64,000 nucleotides of DNA from Vigna angularis (taxonomy: Eukaryota > Streptophyta > Magnoliopsida > Fabales > Fabaceae), in assembly GCF_016808095.1 (NCBI RefSeq), contig NC_068970.1, positions 45,853,630 to 45,917,629 on the forward strand, read 5' to 3'. A program made the translations under genes and the position numbers. Below the pieces are notes generated by a model. The model did no database searches, was not told where the DNA came from, and saw only the letters and a list, made by a program, of their open reading frames with translations. Shown here piece after piece: positions 51,337-64,000 of this stretch. Position 1 is the first letter of the stretch; each line of letters opens with the position of its first letter.

Positions 51337-54300
51337 ATGGTGGTTTCGGGGCCAATCACGCCTGGGCAGGTGCGTTTCTGCGTGGTTACTACTCTGATTG
51401 TTTGATTCGCTTGTTCAATTCTCTAAACTGCCACTGCTGAATGGCTTTCACTTCTCTGTCCTAGTTCTGAGTTGCCATTTCTCTGATCTGCTTGCGTGTT
51501 GTGTTGTTTGCAATTTGCATCTGATCGTTAACAAGTATGCGGGTTATTCAATTTGATGGAGTGATAACTTGAGGGAATTCGTTTTTAAGTTCGAATGACT
51601 GGAGAGTTTAGATGCTGATTCCGTTGTTTTTGTGATCTGAAGCAGTGTGTGATAAGATAAGGCTCAACATGTTTTGGAAAACCTTTAAGACATTAACTTG
51701 AATGGCATTTTGTTTTTGTTTGAGTATGTTCTGTCCAAGCCAACTATCACGATGCTCTCTCAAGCCTGAGAATGTTGACGTGGAGTTTAAGAAAATGTAA
51801 ATATGGTTTCTGTTTGTGATTAGTGACTTGTACTGGGACGGACCTCTTTTCCAGCTTCTGATCATTGTGGAAAGTTAAAATGTTTATGCGAATTTTTGGG
51901 ATGTCACTTTTCTGATGGAGCTTGGCTTTATGTACTCAGGTGTCTTTCTTGCTGGGGGTTATTCCAGTCTTTGTTTCATGGATGTATTCAGAGTACTTGG
52001 ATTACAGGAAGACCTCATCTCCTCCCAAAGTGTAAGTTACTTTTCTGTCAATAAAGCAAATTATATTGACTTTACTAGTTTGGGGTGTTAAAGTTCATTG
52101 GTGGAATATATTCGTATACAACTTTCTCTCTTCTACTTGACCATTTGTTCCCGCAATTGGATGGACGTTGTTGTGGAGGGAGATCACGATGAAAGAAGTT
52201 AAAAGATAACTATGATCTTTGAAGTAGTGATGTAATCTGCATTGGTAAAGCAAAAATCTTTGAAGTAGGTAGTATCTAAGGTGTTGGGGATCGATGGTGG
52301 TCCAGAAATCATTTAGCAGCATTAATCATCAAATTCATGACACACTCTTTACTTGCGGATCAGAAACTACACGGGATCTTTGTTGTAAATATGAGATTGT
52401 TCAAAAAATCAGTGAACAGATACTTCATAGTTATATATTTAATAAATAAATAGATGTTGCTACATACACAAATTAATGTCTCATGTGGACATTGATTCAA
52501 GTGCTCGTGTCATTCAAACCAAACTGCTATTGAGAATTTGGTATTAGATAGTTGTGTTTTGAACATATACTCCAACTAATGTGGATGGTAACTTTCCATC
52601 TGACTTTGATCTATTCTAAATTTTTATTTTAACAACTGGAGATATCACTTTTTGTTGGTCAAAGACATACTTTTTTTTTATCATGCTACTTTGAAAACTG
52701 AACTTCCTACTCTAGAGTTGTTTATTCATGGAAAATGTAATGTTATTTATGTGCGAATTTTTCTGATTCTTAATAATTTATTTTTGTGGAGTGCAGTCAT
52801 TCAGATACTCATCTTGAAGAGTTGGGTCAGGATGCAATTAAGGGAGATGATCGTGCAATTTTGCTGGAATCAGGGCTTACAAGATCAGCATCAGCAAAAT
52901 TCCATCCGTCGTCTGTCAAAATGAATTTGATTCGGTCATTTTCTATGATAAGAAATTTCATGGGGTTCTTTCCTCTATTCTACCTTTATCTTTAAAGATC
53001 CTTACCATTTTACTTGTAATGTGTAGGTTTTTGACCATGGATGATTCTTTCTTGTTAGAAAATCGAGCAACTTTGAGGGCAATGTATGTCAAGTTTTTGT
53101 AAATGACCAAATATAACCTGTTCCACACTATCTCAATTCTGAAAATGTATTTACAACTTTTTTAGGGCGGAATTTGGGTTGATTCTGTTTTATTTCTACA
53201 TATGTGATCGGACCAACATACTTGGAGATTCCACCAAGGTACTTGTATACAGGTTATTATGTTCCCACTTGGTTTTGCGTGGCAACAACTTGAAATATTG
53301 TTTTGAAGTGATATGCATAAAGGGACCTTTTCTTCTTCCAATACAAACTCAGTTTATGTATACTTTATAATTATTTGCTCTTTAGTGCGACTACATTTTT
53401 TGTTATTAATTTTTTCTATTTTTCTTTTTAATATTTATAATTAAATTATACCCCTTTTGACATGTGGCTATGAATACTTGCATGCTAACCATACAAGTAA
53501 TTGAAAATCATGCTATCTTGTAAAATGTATCACCTTAAGTGTAAGTTTTTTCTTTGGTAGCTTTTGCACTAGTCATATTTAACAATTTATGATTTCTTAG
53601 CTCAACACGCTTTTATGTTTTTTTTTCTTTATCATTGCTTTTCACTAGGTTTGTTATGATTTATTCCATGATACAGGCCTGACTTGGGAAGAGATATCTT
53701 GTTACATGTTTTAATTGTAGTATTTTACACCTTTAATTCAAAATTCATAACTTCATAGCCCAATGAAATTTTATGCAATGTTTTTTGTTCATCCATCACA
53801 ATCTGCCTTGGTTGGATATATAGCGGACACTGACTTGATTTGGGAATGCTTAATTAATTCTATGTTATCTAAAGATACGTGTTTAAATCTACACTAGTGG
53901 TCTGTATATTTAAATCCTTATATATTTATATGATTTCAATCTAATAACTTTTTTACTTGCTGGACAATCCTTTTCCTTTGGGCAGAACTATAGTCGGGAT
54001 CTTTTTATCTTCCTCTACCTTCTTCTGATTATAGTTTCAGCTTTGAGTTCACTGAAGAAACATAATGACACATCATCCTTTTCTGGAAAAAACATACTTT
54101 ACCTTAATCGGCATCAAACAGAGGAGTGGAAAGGGTGGATGCAGGTGAGCTCACCTTTTTATATTATGTTGAAAACTTGTAAACAAAGATGTCATATTTT
54201 ATGCTTACCTCTACAATAACCCTTTCTTTTGTTTGGTGTGTTATACTGGCATAAACGTTAATATACCTTGTGCAATTGCCTACTTTTTGTGAAACAAGGT

Positions 54301-57300
54301 TTCAACAAAATTCTTATCCCAGTAGGTGAGATTGACTACATGAATTTGTAGATCTTTTTGGCTTAAAACCAAACGGACTTTCCACAGCCCTATTATCTTA
54401 TATTAATCTTGCTCATTTACCTTTTCCAAGAAATTCAGTGTGAATTTCAAGCCAATGCCCAGAAGCAACTGTGAAAATTTGAAGCTATTTGATGATGTAT
54501 GATTGTCGTGAAAATTAAATATAGTATTATTCCTGTATATTGCTTTCAAAAGGGCCATAATTCATTAGAAACTACTTTTTAAATTTTGTCTGACACTTCT
54601 ATGTACTGATTCAGCTGTTCAAGCTTTTGTTCCATTTGTTCAGGTTCTCTTTTTAATGTATCATTATTTTGCTGCGACGGAGATATACAATGCAATACGT
54701 GTTTTCATTGCTGCATATGTTTGGATGACTGGATTTGGCAACTTCTCCTATTATTATGTCAGAAAAGATTTTAGCCTTGCACGGTTTGCTCAGGTAAATG
54801 AATCCTTGACCTTAAATACTGTTTTTGTTATACTTGATGTTCAGTGTCTATCCTTTTCCCGTCACTCTTTTTGCATGAACAGTATACCTAACTCATTAAA
54901 ATTTCATGCAGATGATGTGGCGGCTCAATTTTTTTGTGGCCTTCTGCTGTATTGTTCTTAACAATGACTATATGCTCTACTATATATGTCCAATGCACAC
55001 TCTTTTCACTTTGATGGTGTATGGAGCATTGGGTATATATAACAAGTATAATGAAGTTCCCTCAGTTATGGCTGCAAAGATTCTGGCATGCTTTCTTGTG
55101 GTGATATTGATTTGGGAAATCCCTGGATTCTTTGACATATTTTGGAGCCCATTTTCTTTCTTTTTGGGTGAGTAATATTATACGTAACTTGTACTTCGCT
55201 GTTATTGGTTCAACTTTTGGTTATGCTCATTTGCTGTGACTCTTCTTTATTAAGTACTCACATTTCTTATCTTGCCATCTGGATGAACTAGACCAACTTG
55301 ATAGCCTCAAACCTTCTCTTTTTCACCTTTGCAATGGCCCCTAAAGTTTTCTGGGCTTTGAATTGAATGGTTATATTGTGCTTAAAATTGTTGATGTTTG
55401 CCTCTTGTTAACTGTAATTACAATCAAACCGATGAAATAATTCTTAAATTTTGAGCCCAACTCATCCCTACAAATTTGATTTGTGAAGAGAGGGGTGCAT
55501 AAACTTTGTTAGTTCTTATTATGTCACTATTTGTAGTCAACGTGGGACTTTTCAAAATAATAATGTTATTGTCAAAAGGATACTAATATATATTTATGTC
55601 GAATACACTCTATTTTATAAAAGTAATCCACTGATGTGTCCTCTCTCTCTCTTTCCCTCTTTGTTATGTATGTAGTCTGTTTACAATTTTCTAGTCGATT
55701 TGCTATATAAACTTACATGATGTTTAGTGCAAATGCATAATTTTAACTTTTGTGTGCCAGGTTATACTGATCCTGCAAAGCCAGATCTCCCTCGAATGCA
55801 CGAGTGGCATTTTAGATCTGGGCTTGATCGCTACATCTGGATAATTGGAATGATTTATGCATACTTTCACCCAAATGTAATCTCGAATACTGGCGTGTGT
55901 CGTGGCTATCGTTTTTTTGTGCTTTTTATAATATTTGGTCCAGCTATCTTAAATATTAAATATTTCACCATCTCAGGTTGAGAAATGGATGGAAAAATTG
56001 GAAGAGAGTGAAACCAAGAGGAGAGTTACGATCAAAACTGGCATTGTTTCTGCTGCACTATTTGTGAGTTACATGTCCTACAATACATTGATAAGCTTAT
56101 TCATGGTTTTCTATTCTCCTATGTTATTACTTGAATATTATTTATGTAGACCAAGAATAGTAAACAAGAACATCTCTTTCATTTATCTTTTCTAGGTGGG
56201 GTACTTGTGGTATGAATACATATACAAGCTGGACAAGGTCTCATACAACAAACTCCACCCTTACACATCATGGATTCCAATTACGTGAGTGTTATCTTTT
56301 TCTTTTGTTCCTTTTGTTTTCTCCGTGTTTTCTGTTTTTTTGCTTTATACTTGGAAGACAGGAAACCTATAGTAATATATGAGATGTGATTATATTTTGT
56401 TTTCATCTCCTATTGATCCCTTTACCTTATTATTATGATGTTCAGTGTATACATTTGCTTGAGGAATTTCAGTCAGCGGCTTCGTAATTTCTCTTTGACC
56501 CTCTTTGCGTATGTTCTTTACCTTAATTATTGAAATTCCATGTTGATTGGTTTTGGCAGATTTTATTATTTGGTGACAGCTATCAATTTTTTTGTTGCTT
56601 AATTTCCTCCATTTTCGTACAGATGGCTTGGCAAGGTTACTTTGGAGACATACATTTCCCAGTTTCATATTTGGTTAAGGTGTGTATGCATCTGAGCCCT
56701 TCTCCCTAGGTTATTGTCCAAGTTACATCAAGAGGACTCCGTAAAGCATTGTAATTAGCAATTATGAAAGAGTTATTGTGGTCTGAGGGATATGTGCTCA
56801 ACCCATTTTTCGTACTCAAATGAATGATGAATCAAATAACATTTAATTGCTTCATATTTTCATTGCTGAAGATCCTTTAATTGGTAATATTATTTTATGT
56901 TTAGCGATAACCCAGCTCAATAGCAACAGTGCTTATCTAATTTCATTAGTTTTGTAGATCACGTTTTAGTTTTAGTAGTGGCTGTAGTTAGACATGGTTG
57001 GAGAGACTGGAATTCACATGTGATGATAAATTTTTCAGCATGGATAATGTTGTTTGTTGTTGCATCTTTATATCTTAGTATATTGGATCAAGAATACATA
57101 GGACAATGTTTGATTGGAATTATGAAAAAACTTCACCTCAGCAAGGGCGTACTTCATAACTTCCTCTTTGTATGCAGGTCTAACATGCCAAATGGACAGC
57201 CCAAGTGGCTTCTTTGTCTTATACCAGAGTATCCTATGCTCAATTTCATGCTTACCACTGCTATATACGTCTTTGTATGGATCTTTCTTCTTTCCTTCCA

Positions 57301-57800
57301 TATGTTTATTTTTCTTATTTGTATTCAGGTCTCATTAAAGACATCATACTAATTACTAGGTTGCACTATTATCTTGATACGGTTTGCAGGTATCTTATCG
57401 ACTTTTTGAATTAACAAATATACTTAAGACGGTGTTCATACCAACAAAAGACAATCGGCGGCTGTTGCATAATTTTATTACTGGAGTTGTCATTTCCCTT
57501 TCTCTGTATTGCATCTCGCTTATTCTGCTTCTGATTCCTCATTCAACGGTAAGCCTCTATATTGGTTTGTAAAGGAATACTTTGATACTTCTTGGGAAAG
57601 GATTACATTATATAAAATCTCGGTGCTTAGGTGCTTGTTCATGCTGCATAAAGCTTCAAAAATGAATATCAAGTTTGAAGCTTGCTAATGTTTTTTCATA
57701 ACAGAAGCGGGGGAGAGGGTGGGGGGTGGATCATAGGTGCTTTCTCATGTTCTTAAATTAATATAATAATCAGAAATTTCATTCATGCTGTCAGGTTTGA
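51337..57800 (+). CDS. RWA: REDUCED WALL ACETYLATION protein (CAS1-domain O-acetylation factor)
   Basis: Sixteen coding exons: 51337-51369, 51940-52031, 52797-52934, 53027-53083, 53166-53238, 53986-54144, 54644-54793, 54912-55167, 55761-55876, 55977-56063, 56196-56284, 56446-56508, 56623-56679, 57178-57274, 57390-57548, 57795-57800. They total 1,632 nt, 543 residues plus stop. Plant RWA proteins are Golgi multi-membrane proteins needed for O-acetylation of xylan and other wall polysaccharides, probably supplying acetyl groups to TBL transferases. Starts [20 protein letters not shown]. The Cas1p-type domain runs from about residue 100 to the end, with family-typical stretches [57 protein letters not shown] and [20 protein letters not shown], and around ten predicted membrane segments. 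It lacks the SGNH domain of animal CASD1, as RWAs do. Which paralogue cannot be assigned. Confidence 0.96.
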
Positions 57801-60385
57801 AATTCAAGACACCAAAGAGAGATTCCGGACAGTTCCCTTTGGATTGGCTATGCTGAAAAATGTGGATTAAAATACTGGGAAACGTGGAATCTCTTTTTTG
57901 GAGCAATGTTTCTGTAGTTGTGGGGGAAGTAGTATCCTCCAAGAAGGCATCAAATATAAACGTTGAGTGTTGGTTTGCATTGGAGGTTGGCAGATGAAAG
58001 GGGGAGATTAAATTCGAAGGAATTTGAACCAATTTTCTATAAATTCATTTGTGCTCACACATAAAAGGTAGGATCGTGATACAAATCCGTCTTGGCTTCG
58101 AAGAAATTCAAGATTCATTTCAATACCTGTTCCTGTTCAGTTTTCATTGCTATTTTTTTGTCTTCGCCTTCGAAGGATAAGGAAATATATGTATATTCTT
58201 TTTTACAATCTTACCAGAAACGCGGTGTCCTACTCTTGTAACAATAGTTTTGTTTAATGGCTATAAGTTCAAGTATAGTGTTCCCACTTTTTTTGGTTCA
58301 TTGGGGTAGGAGTTGTGGGAATATTGTTGTCAAGCATTATCAATTCTCCTAAATATTCTTTAAAGTAATAAAACTTCCCAGGTATCTCTCCAGTATTAAA
58401 TATCACCAATTTAGTTTCTCATTTATTTTGTAAACGTTCATGGATTTTTAATACTTGAAAGATTATATAGATATATATAGTAATAGTGCTGTACTAATGA
58501 GTGTCCTGACGGGTCTCATCTTTAGAAACCAACATGCCCTTCCAAGAGTGAAGTGTCCTTAATCTGCTCTTGAAATTCTGGAGCATGAAACCAGCGTTAA
58601 TGAAAGCGGATTGAGCCTGAAAGCTTGTTTGTGGTTTGTTTTGTAGAAGATTTATTTTTTGCATTCCCATATTCTCCTTCCTTTGCACATCCATATTATT
58701 TTCCTTTTCACCGCCATAATTATGAAATCTCCATTTTTCGCTTAAAAAGTGACTTTCGGTAATCAAAAGTATTTTTTGACAAATAAAACTTTTGAATTAA
58801 CAATTGAAAAATTACTTTTGACTTTCAAATGTGTAATTTCGAAAACTTGTTACTTTCAAATGTGTAATTTTGAAAACTTGTTACTTTCAAATTGTACAAT
58901 TTAAAAGTCAAACATTCGAAAATTATTTTTTCTCCATATTACATTATGAAAATCATGAATGAAACCAATTTACACCAATTTACTTTTATCCTTGTTTTAC
59001 TCTATTCTTCTTCTCCAAGCTTTTGTGTACTCCGTGTTCTTTTTACCTTAAAAACTTTCATCTTCAATTAATGGCAACAATATTCTGTTTTTTTAAACAA
59101 ATCTCTAACTCTATTGAAAACACTTCTATTGCAACTAGATATTGTTTTCTTCCTACTCAAGTTTTAACTGCAAAATTATTGGACTTTGTAAGAAATTTGC
59201 TCCCATTTTGGGCACTGAATAAGAAACCAAGAAGATTTTGGTAATTCAAGTATTAATTCATTTTTCCTTTTGAAACTCAACGAGTTCATCTGTGTTTTAA
59301 AAATTTTCATGATTTTTCATAAGTATGGTCTAAATATGTGTAGTTAGACAATTGATTTTTTTTTATCATATGATCTCATAAAGATATTCATAAATTAAGT
59401 TTTAAAGATTTTTCATTTTTTGAGTTAATTTAACAAATATAACTTGTAATATAAAAAATTAGGAAATAAAGAATTCCTCAATATTTCGTATTGATTCGTT
59501 TATAGCGGAAACTATGTCTAGTTTTCAACTAACTAATTAAGCTATATTATTACAAAGTACAAACATATATTTTTTCGAATCATAATAATTCTTGATTGAC
59601 CTGTACATGTATTATTTCATAATCCTGCTAAGTATTATTTGAACTTAGCATTTCTTGACTAAAAATCCCAAGTATGCTTTTAGATCATAGTTGCCTGAAA
59701 CTAATCCTAGTGATTATTCTTTAAAGAACAAGCCACTCTAAGATTGAGACAAATAAAATGTCTTTGTGAATAACAAATTACGATTTTTCAGTCACTGGAG
59801 AGGGATACCATCTTTCATTATTTGCAAGGTTGAACACTCTACTAATTTGTTAAGGATTGAACACAAATTATGTTCTTACAAAACTTTAACATACATGGAA
59901 AAATCAACAAAGTGATAACACTTTTAAACAATAATTATTCTTTTTGTCTCCTTCGTCAAGGAGTGTCTTTAAATAGTTTCTTGAAGAGGTAGTCATTGCA
60001 ATATTTGTTCTGATCGTTGAATAGCTTTGAATTCATTTTGAATATGTTCTTCTATCATCTCTCAAGCTTGCTAGTTGAAAAGTACTAAATACACTTCATG
60101 CAACATTAATTGTTTTTCTCCTTTTTACTCAACATAATTAATATGTGGAAGTACTTACCTCCCTATGTTGCATAACATTTTACTAAAACAAATTAAAATT
60201 ACTCATTATTTCTCTTACACCATACTAAGTAAACAACACGAAACAAGTTGAAATAATTTTGCACCAAGATAGTTAGTGGACAAAACAAATTTAGCTAGAT
60301 TACAAAAAATATATTTGAATACACTTTATATTTGGCTTCAATCTTTATGGTAACAAATAGTGAAAACATTCCTTGTATTACAAAA
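57801..60385. other. RWA 3' UTR and spacer
   Basis: The RWA 3' UTR extends to perhaps 58,210-58,260. The minus-strand frame 58,494-58,766 has some amino-acid complexity, but I recognise no family and see no splice partners. A 32-bp repeat of about 2.5 units (TTTCAAATGTGTAATTTCG, then GAAAACTTGTTAC) occupies 58821-58915. The rest is AT-rich without a gene. Confidence 0.5.
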
Positions 60386-60738
60386 GGTTTAAACCCTCAT
60401 TTGGTTCTCGTATTTGTGTGTCAATCTCAAGTGGGTCATCATTTTTTTCCGGTCTCAATCGGGTCCATAAACTTGTTAAAATGAGTCAATTAAGCCCTCT
60501 CCATTAATTTATCAGTAACGTCGTCTGTTGATGCTAAGTTGTAATTTGTTTTAGTTGACAAGGCATTGTGTATTAAATTGGATTGGTGTTCTGTTGTATA
60601 ATGAAGCATTCCACATGGCAACCACGTGTTATGTTGTTAGCCCTAAAACTTAATATTTAAAGCAACTCTGACTTCCAAAGTGTTAGACAAGTTCGTGTTG
60701 GGGAGGAAGAGTTCTGGAAGCACTGTTCAACTCACGAA

Positions 60739-61333
60739 ATGTCTGGTTCATCTTCTTCTTGCAAATGCACGGGTTGGGGCTTTCAACATAGTTTTGCCAG
60801 TGGGAGCAGGTTGGGTGTAAAACCCACTTGCTTTTGTGGTCGGCCTGCAGTCTTCCGCGTTGCCAGAACCCCTAAAAATAAGGGCAAAAGATTTTGGGGT
60901 TGCCCTAACTTCAAGGTAAGTTTAATGGAAGCAAAAATGTGACTTTTTGTCTGGTTTTGTTTTTCCACAAGGTGGGAGTTTTGATTTTGTTGACGAGGGA
61001 GTGTGTTTTCTTCTTCCACATGTAGGGAGTGAGGATTTCGTTGAATGCAACTTCTTTGAGTAGTGCAATGAAGAAGTAATTGATTCTCGAAATGTGGTGA
61101 ATGTAGAAGACACTAGTGCAAGTGCAAGAAATGAAGAAGTGGGTGGAAGTTTGATGAAAATGGAACAAATTGTGATGAAGATGAAAGAAAGAGATGTTGA
61201 AAAGCTGAAAATAGGTTGTTTGGAGAAAAGTGTAGTTATTTTAGAGAAATGGATGAAGGTGTTAATGAGGATGGTGTTTGTTACATGTGTTTGTAATGTA
61301 ATTGTGATATCAATGTTGATGAAACTAGGTTGA
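60739..61333 (+). pseudogene. MULE-borne GRF zinc-finger protein gene, broken
   Basis: Exon 1 (60739-60915) encodes MSGSSSSCKCTGWGFQHSFA, then CFCGRPAVFRVARTPKNKG and KRFWGCPNFK, a GRF-type zinc finger (CxCG, basic TxxNxG, RFxGCP). It ends at a good GTAAGT donor. After the intron, an acceptor near 61025 leads to SEDFVECNFFE, then TAG (61061-61063) exactly where the conserved Trp of the finger belongs. It continues CNEEVIDSRNVVNVEDTS, a Lys/Glu-rich coiled coil (VMKMKERDVEKLKIGCLEKS) and a hydrophobic tail to the stop at 61333, typical of plant GRF proteins. The exon join is also one base out of frame. These genes recur in plants as transposon passengers; what they do for the element is unknown. 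Convergent with the transposase. Confidence 0.8.
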
Positions 61334-61827
61334 TTTCTTAGTGGAAGTTTTTGTAATGTAATTTGATATTTGGAATGTTATTGTATGTTTTATTTATAAA
61401 GGCGACTTCTAATGATGTTTAATACTGTCTTATTTGATTTATTTAATTTCATATGGGCATAATAAGTTAAAGAAAGTGCAAAAGTAACATCATAAAGCAA
61501 TAGTCAATAAACATCATAAACATATGATCACCACATGAATAAACATTGGCTTTCATTATCATATAACAAAAAAACCTGATAGCAACTTTGTCTTACTCAG
61601 TGCATAACATAACAAAAGAAACCTGATATTACTTCATCAGTACAAATTACAGCAAAAGAAAACTTGATAACATCTGTCTTACATTATAAAATGACACAAA
61701 AAAAACTAATATTACTTCATCAGTAAATATGTCTTCATCAGTACACGTTACACAAAAAAACTGATTTACATTGTTCCTTCATCAGTACAGATTACATGAC
61801 ATTTAAAAGACTGTGTTCAGAATGGAA
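61334..61827. other. Intergenic space between the two convergent MULE genes
   Basis: AT-rich, serving as 3' flanks for both genes. A loose repeat with TTACTTCATCAGTA and AACTGATTTACA-like phrases recurs between 61,620 and 61,790. Confidence 0.6.
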
Positions 61828-63972
61828 TTAAATATGACTCCATTCATCAGAAGGAGACGCAACAAACTCCTGAGTAATAGGCACATCTGTTGGTGGAGGT
61901 ATTGTGAGTTGTGTTTGTTGAGTAGGTTGGTCAGCAGACACATCTGTTGTTGGTGAAGGCACATCTGGTGTTGTAGGTCGTTGTGGACATGATCTTTTGT
62001 TATGTCCAAGTTCTTTGCAGAGAGCACATGTTTTTTTGTTCCCACCCTTTCTTAATTCAGTGTCACTCTTCTTCAACTCCCAAGCCTCTAGTCTTCATTT
62101 TTTCTTGGGTCTTCCTGGCATTGTCCTCTTCTTTGGGGCTAGTATATCTGGATATGAAGTTATGTCCCAGACAATTTGACCATTAATAGGATAAATAATG
62201 GTGTTGTAGGTCTCTTCATAAGTAGACTTCCTAAACCAATGGCCAATGTAGTCTTCTGCATTTAAATTCAAGAATTTCATTGCGGTTAAGGCGTGAGTGC
62301 AAGGAATGTCAGTAATTAACCACTTTCTACAACTGTAGTCCTTATTGTCAAGATTCACAACAAATTGCTCCCCAAATTGTGAAATGTGTATGACTTCAAA
62401 TAATTGATGTGATGACCATCTGTCATGAGTAGAAAATGACAACACAGTTAGCAACAAGCTCTTCTTAATGATGAACACAAATTAATTGTAAGTGTAAAGT
62501 TACCTTGGTAACCAATATCTGGTTAACCATGATTGCTTTTGAAATCTGTTGAGAACCTTAGGGCAGACAGAACCTTGATATAATGCCATCTTTGTCCTGT
62601 TCGTAGCCCATCTCTTCATGATGTAAACCCTAATGTCTTCTAAAATAGTGATAATTGGCTTAGACCTACTACGAACTAGCATACTGTTGAAGCCCTCACA
62701 CATGTTGTTGACAAGAGTGTCAGATTGTGATCTAGGGGTGAATCTAGATCTTGACCAAAACTTGGGAGATTTAAATGTCAGTAAATATAACTGTCAAAGT
62801 AAATATAACAGTAAAAGAAGAATGAGGTTTGGAGAAAAGTGAATACATACCTAGGTGGAATTGCAATCAAGTATTTAAATGCCTCTACATTGATCTCTTT
62901 AATTTTCCTCATTTCAGCCTCCCATAGTTGTGGATATGTGGTTGTTGCTGCCCTCCACATCAGACGTTTAAGGTCTTTTCCAGGATATTTCTTTCTGAAG
63001 TTTGAATACAAATGTCTAACACAAAATCTTTGCTCTACCCTAGGTAGAAGATCTTGAATAGCTGGCAAAAGACCCTACAATTAAAATACTCAAGTCAACT
63101 GAGTTATTTGTGAAGTAGGTTGTAATTAACATTTCTTTTGAGTGACTAACCTTTTGTTGGTCTGAAATAAATGTACATGCTCCACAAACAGCTTCCCTAC
63201 CAAGGTCTGCAATGAGAAGCTCCAAGAACCAAGTCCATGATTCTTTGTTTTCTACCTTAACAACAACATATGCAATGGGCAGAATTTGTTTATTTTCATC
63301 TCTTCCAACTGCTGTTAGTAACTCTCCTCCATACTTGCCTTTCAAAAAGCATCCATCCAACCAAATGATGGGTCTACAACTAATGAAGCTATCTTTGCAT
63401 GCTTTCAAGCATACATAAATTCTATTGAATATACACTCATCATTACTATTTTCAACCTTTATTTTGACCGTTGAACCTGGATTTGCTCTGAGAAGCTCAT
63501 GACCATAATCATAGATTCTTCTATATTGTTCCTTGAAAGACCCCTCAATATTATCTTTTGCCATGGCTCTTGCCCTAAAAGCCATATTTCTAGAGATTTC
63601 TACATTCCATTTCCTACTTACTTTGTTCCTAATGTCCATGACCTTCATATTAGGGTTCTCTCTAACAAATTTTTTCATCCTTTGACTCAACCACTTAGAA
63701 GTCATCAACTTCACATTAAAATTTGTACTACAGTTGTGATCATCAATCACTTTTCTTAGCTGCCATGACTTGGCACCAGACCTATAGGCACAATAAGCAT
63801 ACCATTTGCATTTCCCCTTGCCCCCCAAACATTTTACAACAACCCTCTTCTTGTCATTCTTGATGAATTTCAAATTTCTACCATTACTCAGTGCATAAGT
63901 CCTAATGGCCTGTGTGAATTCCTTTTTCTCAGTGAAATAGGTTCCTACTTCCCATTTATAATCCCCAAACTT
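61828..63972 (-). pseudogene. Mutator transposase (mudrA/MULE type), 5' end outside the window
   Basis: Exons in coding order: 63972-63151, 63074-62851, 62760-62504, 62419-61828. Domains in order: MuDR N-terminal region (EKKEFTQAIRTYALSNGRNL, then KFIKNDKKRVVVKC), MULE DDE core, SWIM finger, CCHC knuckle. All three DDE residues are visible: Asp in IWLDG, Asp in FISDQQKG, Glu in NMCEGFNS. The SWIM finger reads YSCRKWLITDIPCTHA, with Tyr replacing the first Cys. The tail contains CALCKELGHNKRSC (Cx2Cx4Hx4C). Lesions: an in-frame TGA at 62095-62097 (GRPKKK, stop, RLEAWELKK), an out-of-frame junction into the third exon with the obvious acceptor, and a TAA at 63973-63975 closing the frame upstream, which may instead be an intron edge. 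Cut-and-paste transposase family; this copy is probably inactive. Confidence 0.88.
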
Positions 63973-64000
63973 TTAGGCATGCTAAATGTGGGAAACAAAG

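Larger units (their letters stand above)
60386..64000. mobile_element. Large Mutator-like element (MULE), right end outside the window
   Basis: The element appears to start GGTTTAAACCCTCATTTGGT at 60386, a Mutator-style terminus, with TIR-like sequence to about 60560. Inside are two genes pointing at each other: a GRF zinc-finger gene (+) and a mudrA-type transposase (-). Both carry lesions, so this copy is probably not autonomous. The right TIR and target duplication would lie beyond 64,000, so the ends are unproven. TIR sequence is different from that of the Pack-MULE and MITE in this window. Confidence 0.78.

Noticed and set aside
58494..58766. 90-residue minus-strand frame downstream of RWA
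   Set aside because: Complex composition but no recognised family, no splice partners, and adjacent to short tandem repeats; not enough to call a gene.

Overview
This is nuclear DNA from a flowering plant, most likely a phaseoloid legume (Vigna/Phaseolus type). Three multi-exon plant genes with GT-AG introns, AT-rich spacers and several plant transposon classes set the kingdom. The legume assignment is an inference from repeat styles I recognise (long-TIR Mutator elements starting GGGTTAAATATG, and repeats rich in TAATCGATTA).

Layout. Bases 1-21,450 are repeat-dominated: LTR-retrotransposon debris, two nearly abutting solo copia LTRs (7,419-8,835 and 8,846-10,212), a complete 1,039-bp Pack-MULE with perfect 9-bp target duplications carrying a broken gene fragment (11,043-12,081), and a 3.7-kb satellite-like array (15,545-19,290) built on a hairpin core. 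The genic block follows. LSM5 (+, 21,743-23,108) and starch synthase 4 (-, 34,993-24,826) face each other tail to tail. Both reconstruct to complete open frames (87 and 997 residues). A copia remnant sits in an SS4 intron. From 35 to 51 kb there is transposon and AT-rich sequence: a Mutator MITE, a decayed CACTA tnp2 transposase, microsatellites, an 18-unit 12-bp repeat and a non-autonomous CACTA element. A REDUCED WALL ACETYLATION (RWA) gene occupies 51,337-57,800 (+, 16 coding exons, 543 residues). The right end (60,386 onward, running off the window) is a large Mutator element with two convergent genes, a GRF zinc-finger gene and a mudrA-type transposase, both with visible lesions.

The three host genes do not form a pathway: LSM5 acts in RNA decay/splicing, SS4 in plastid starch granule initiation, RWA in Golgi polysaccharide O-acetylation. 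Their adjacency is ordinary gene order.

The most unusual signal is a paired box. Near-palindromic boxes of the TAATCGATTA type occur as pairs whose starts lie 20 or 21 bp apart (two DNA turns). I count 22 pairs in three otherwise unrelated contexts: both solo LTRs, a 160-bp segment at 13 kb, and every unit of the satellite array. In the array the boxes form a 12-bp-stem hairpin, and the array reverses orientation at one of these cores.
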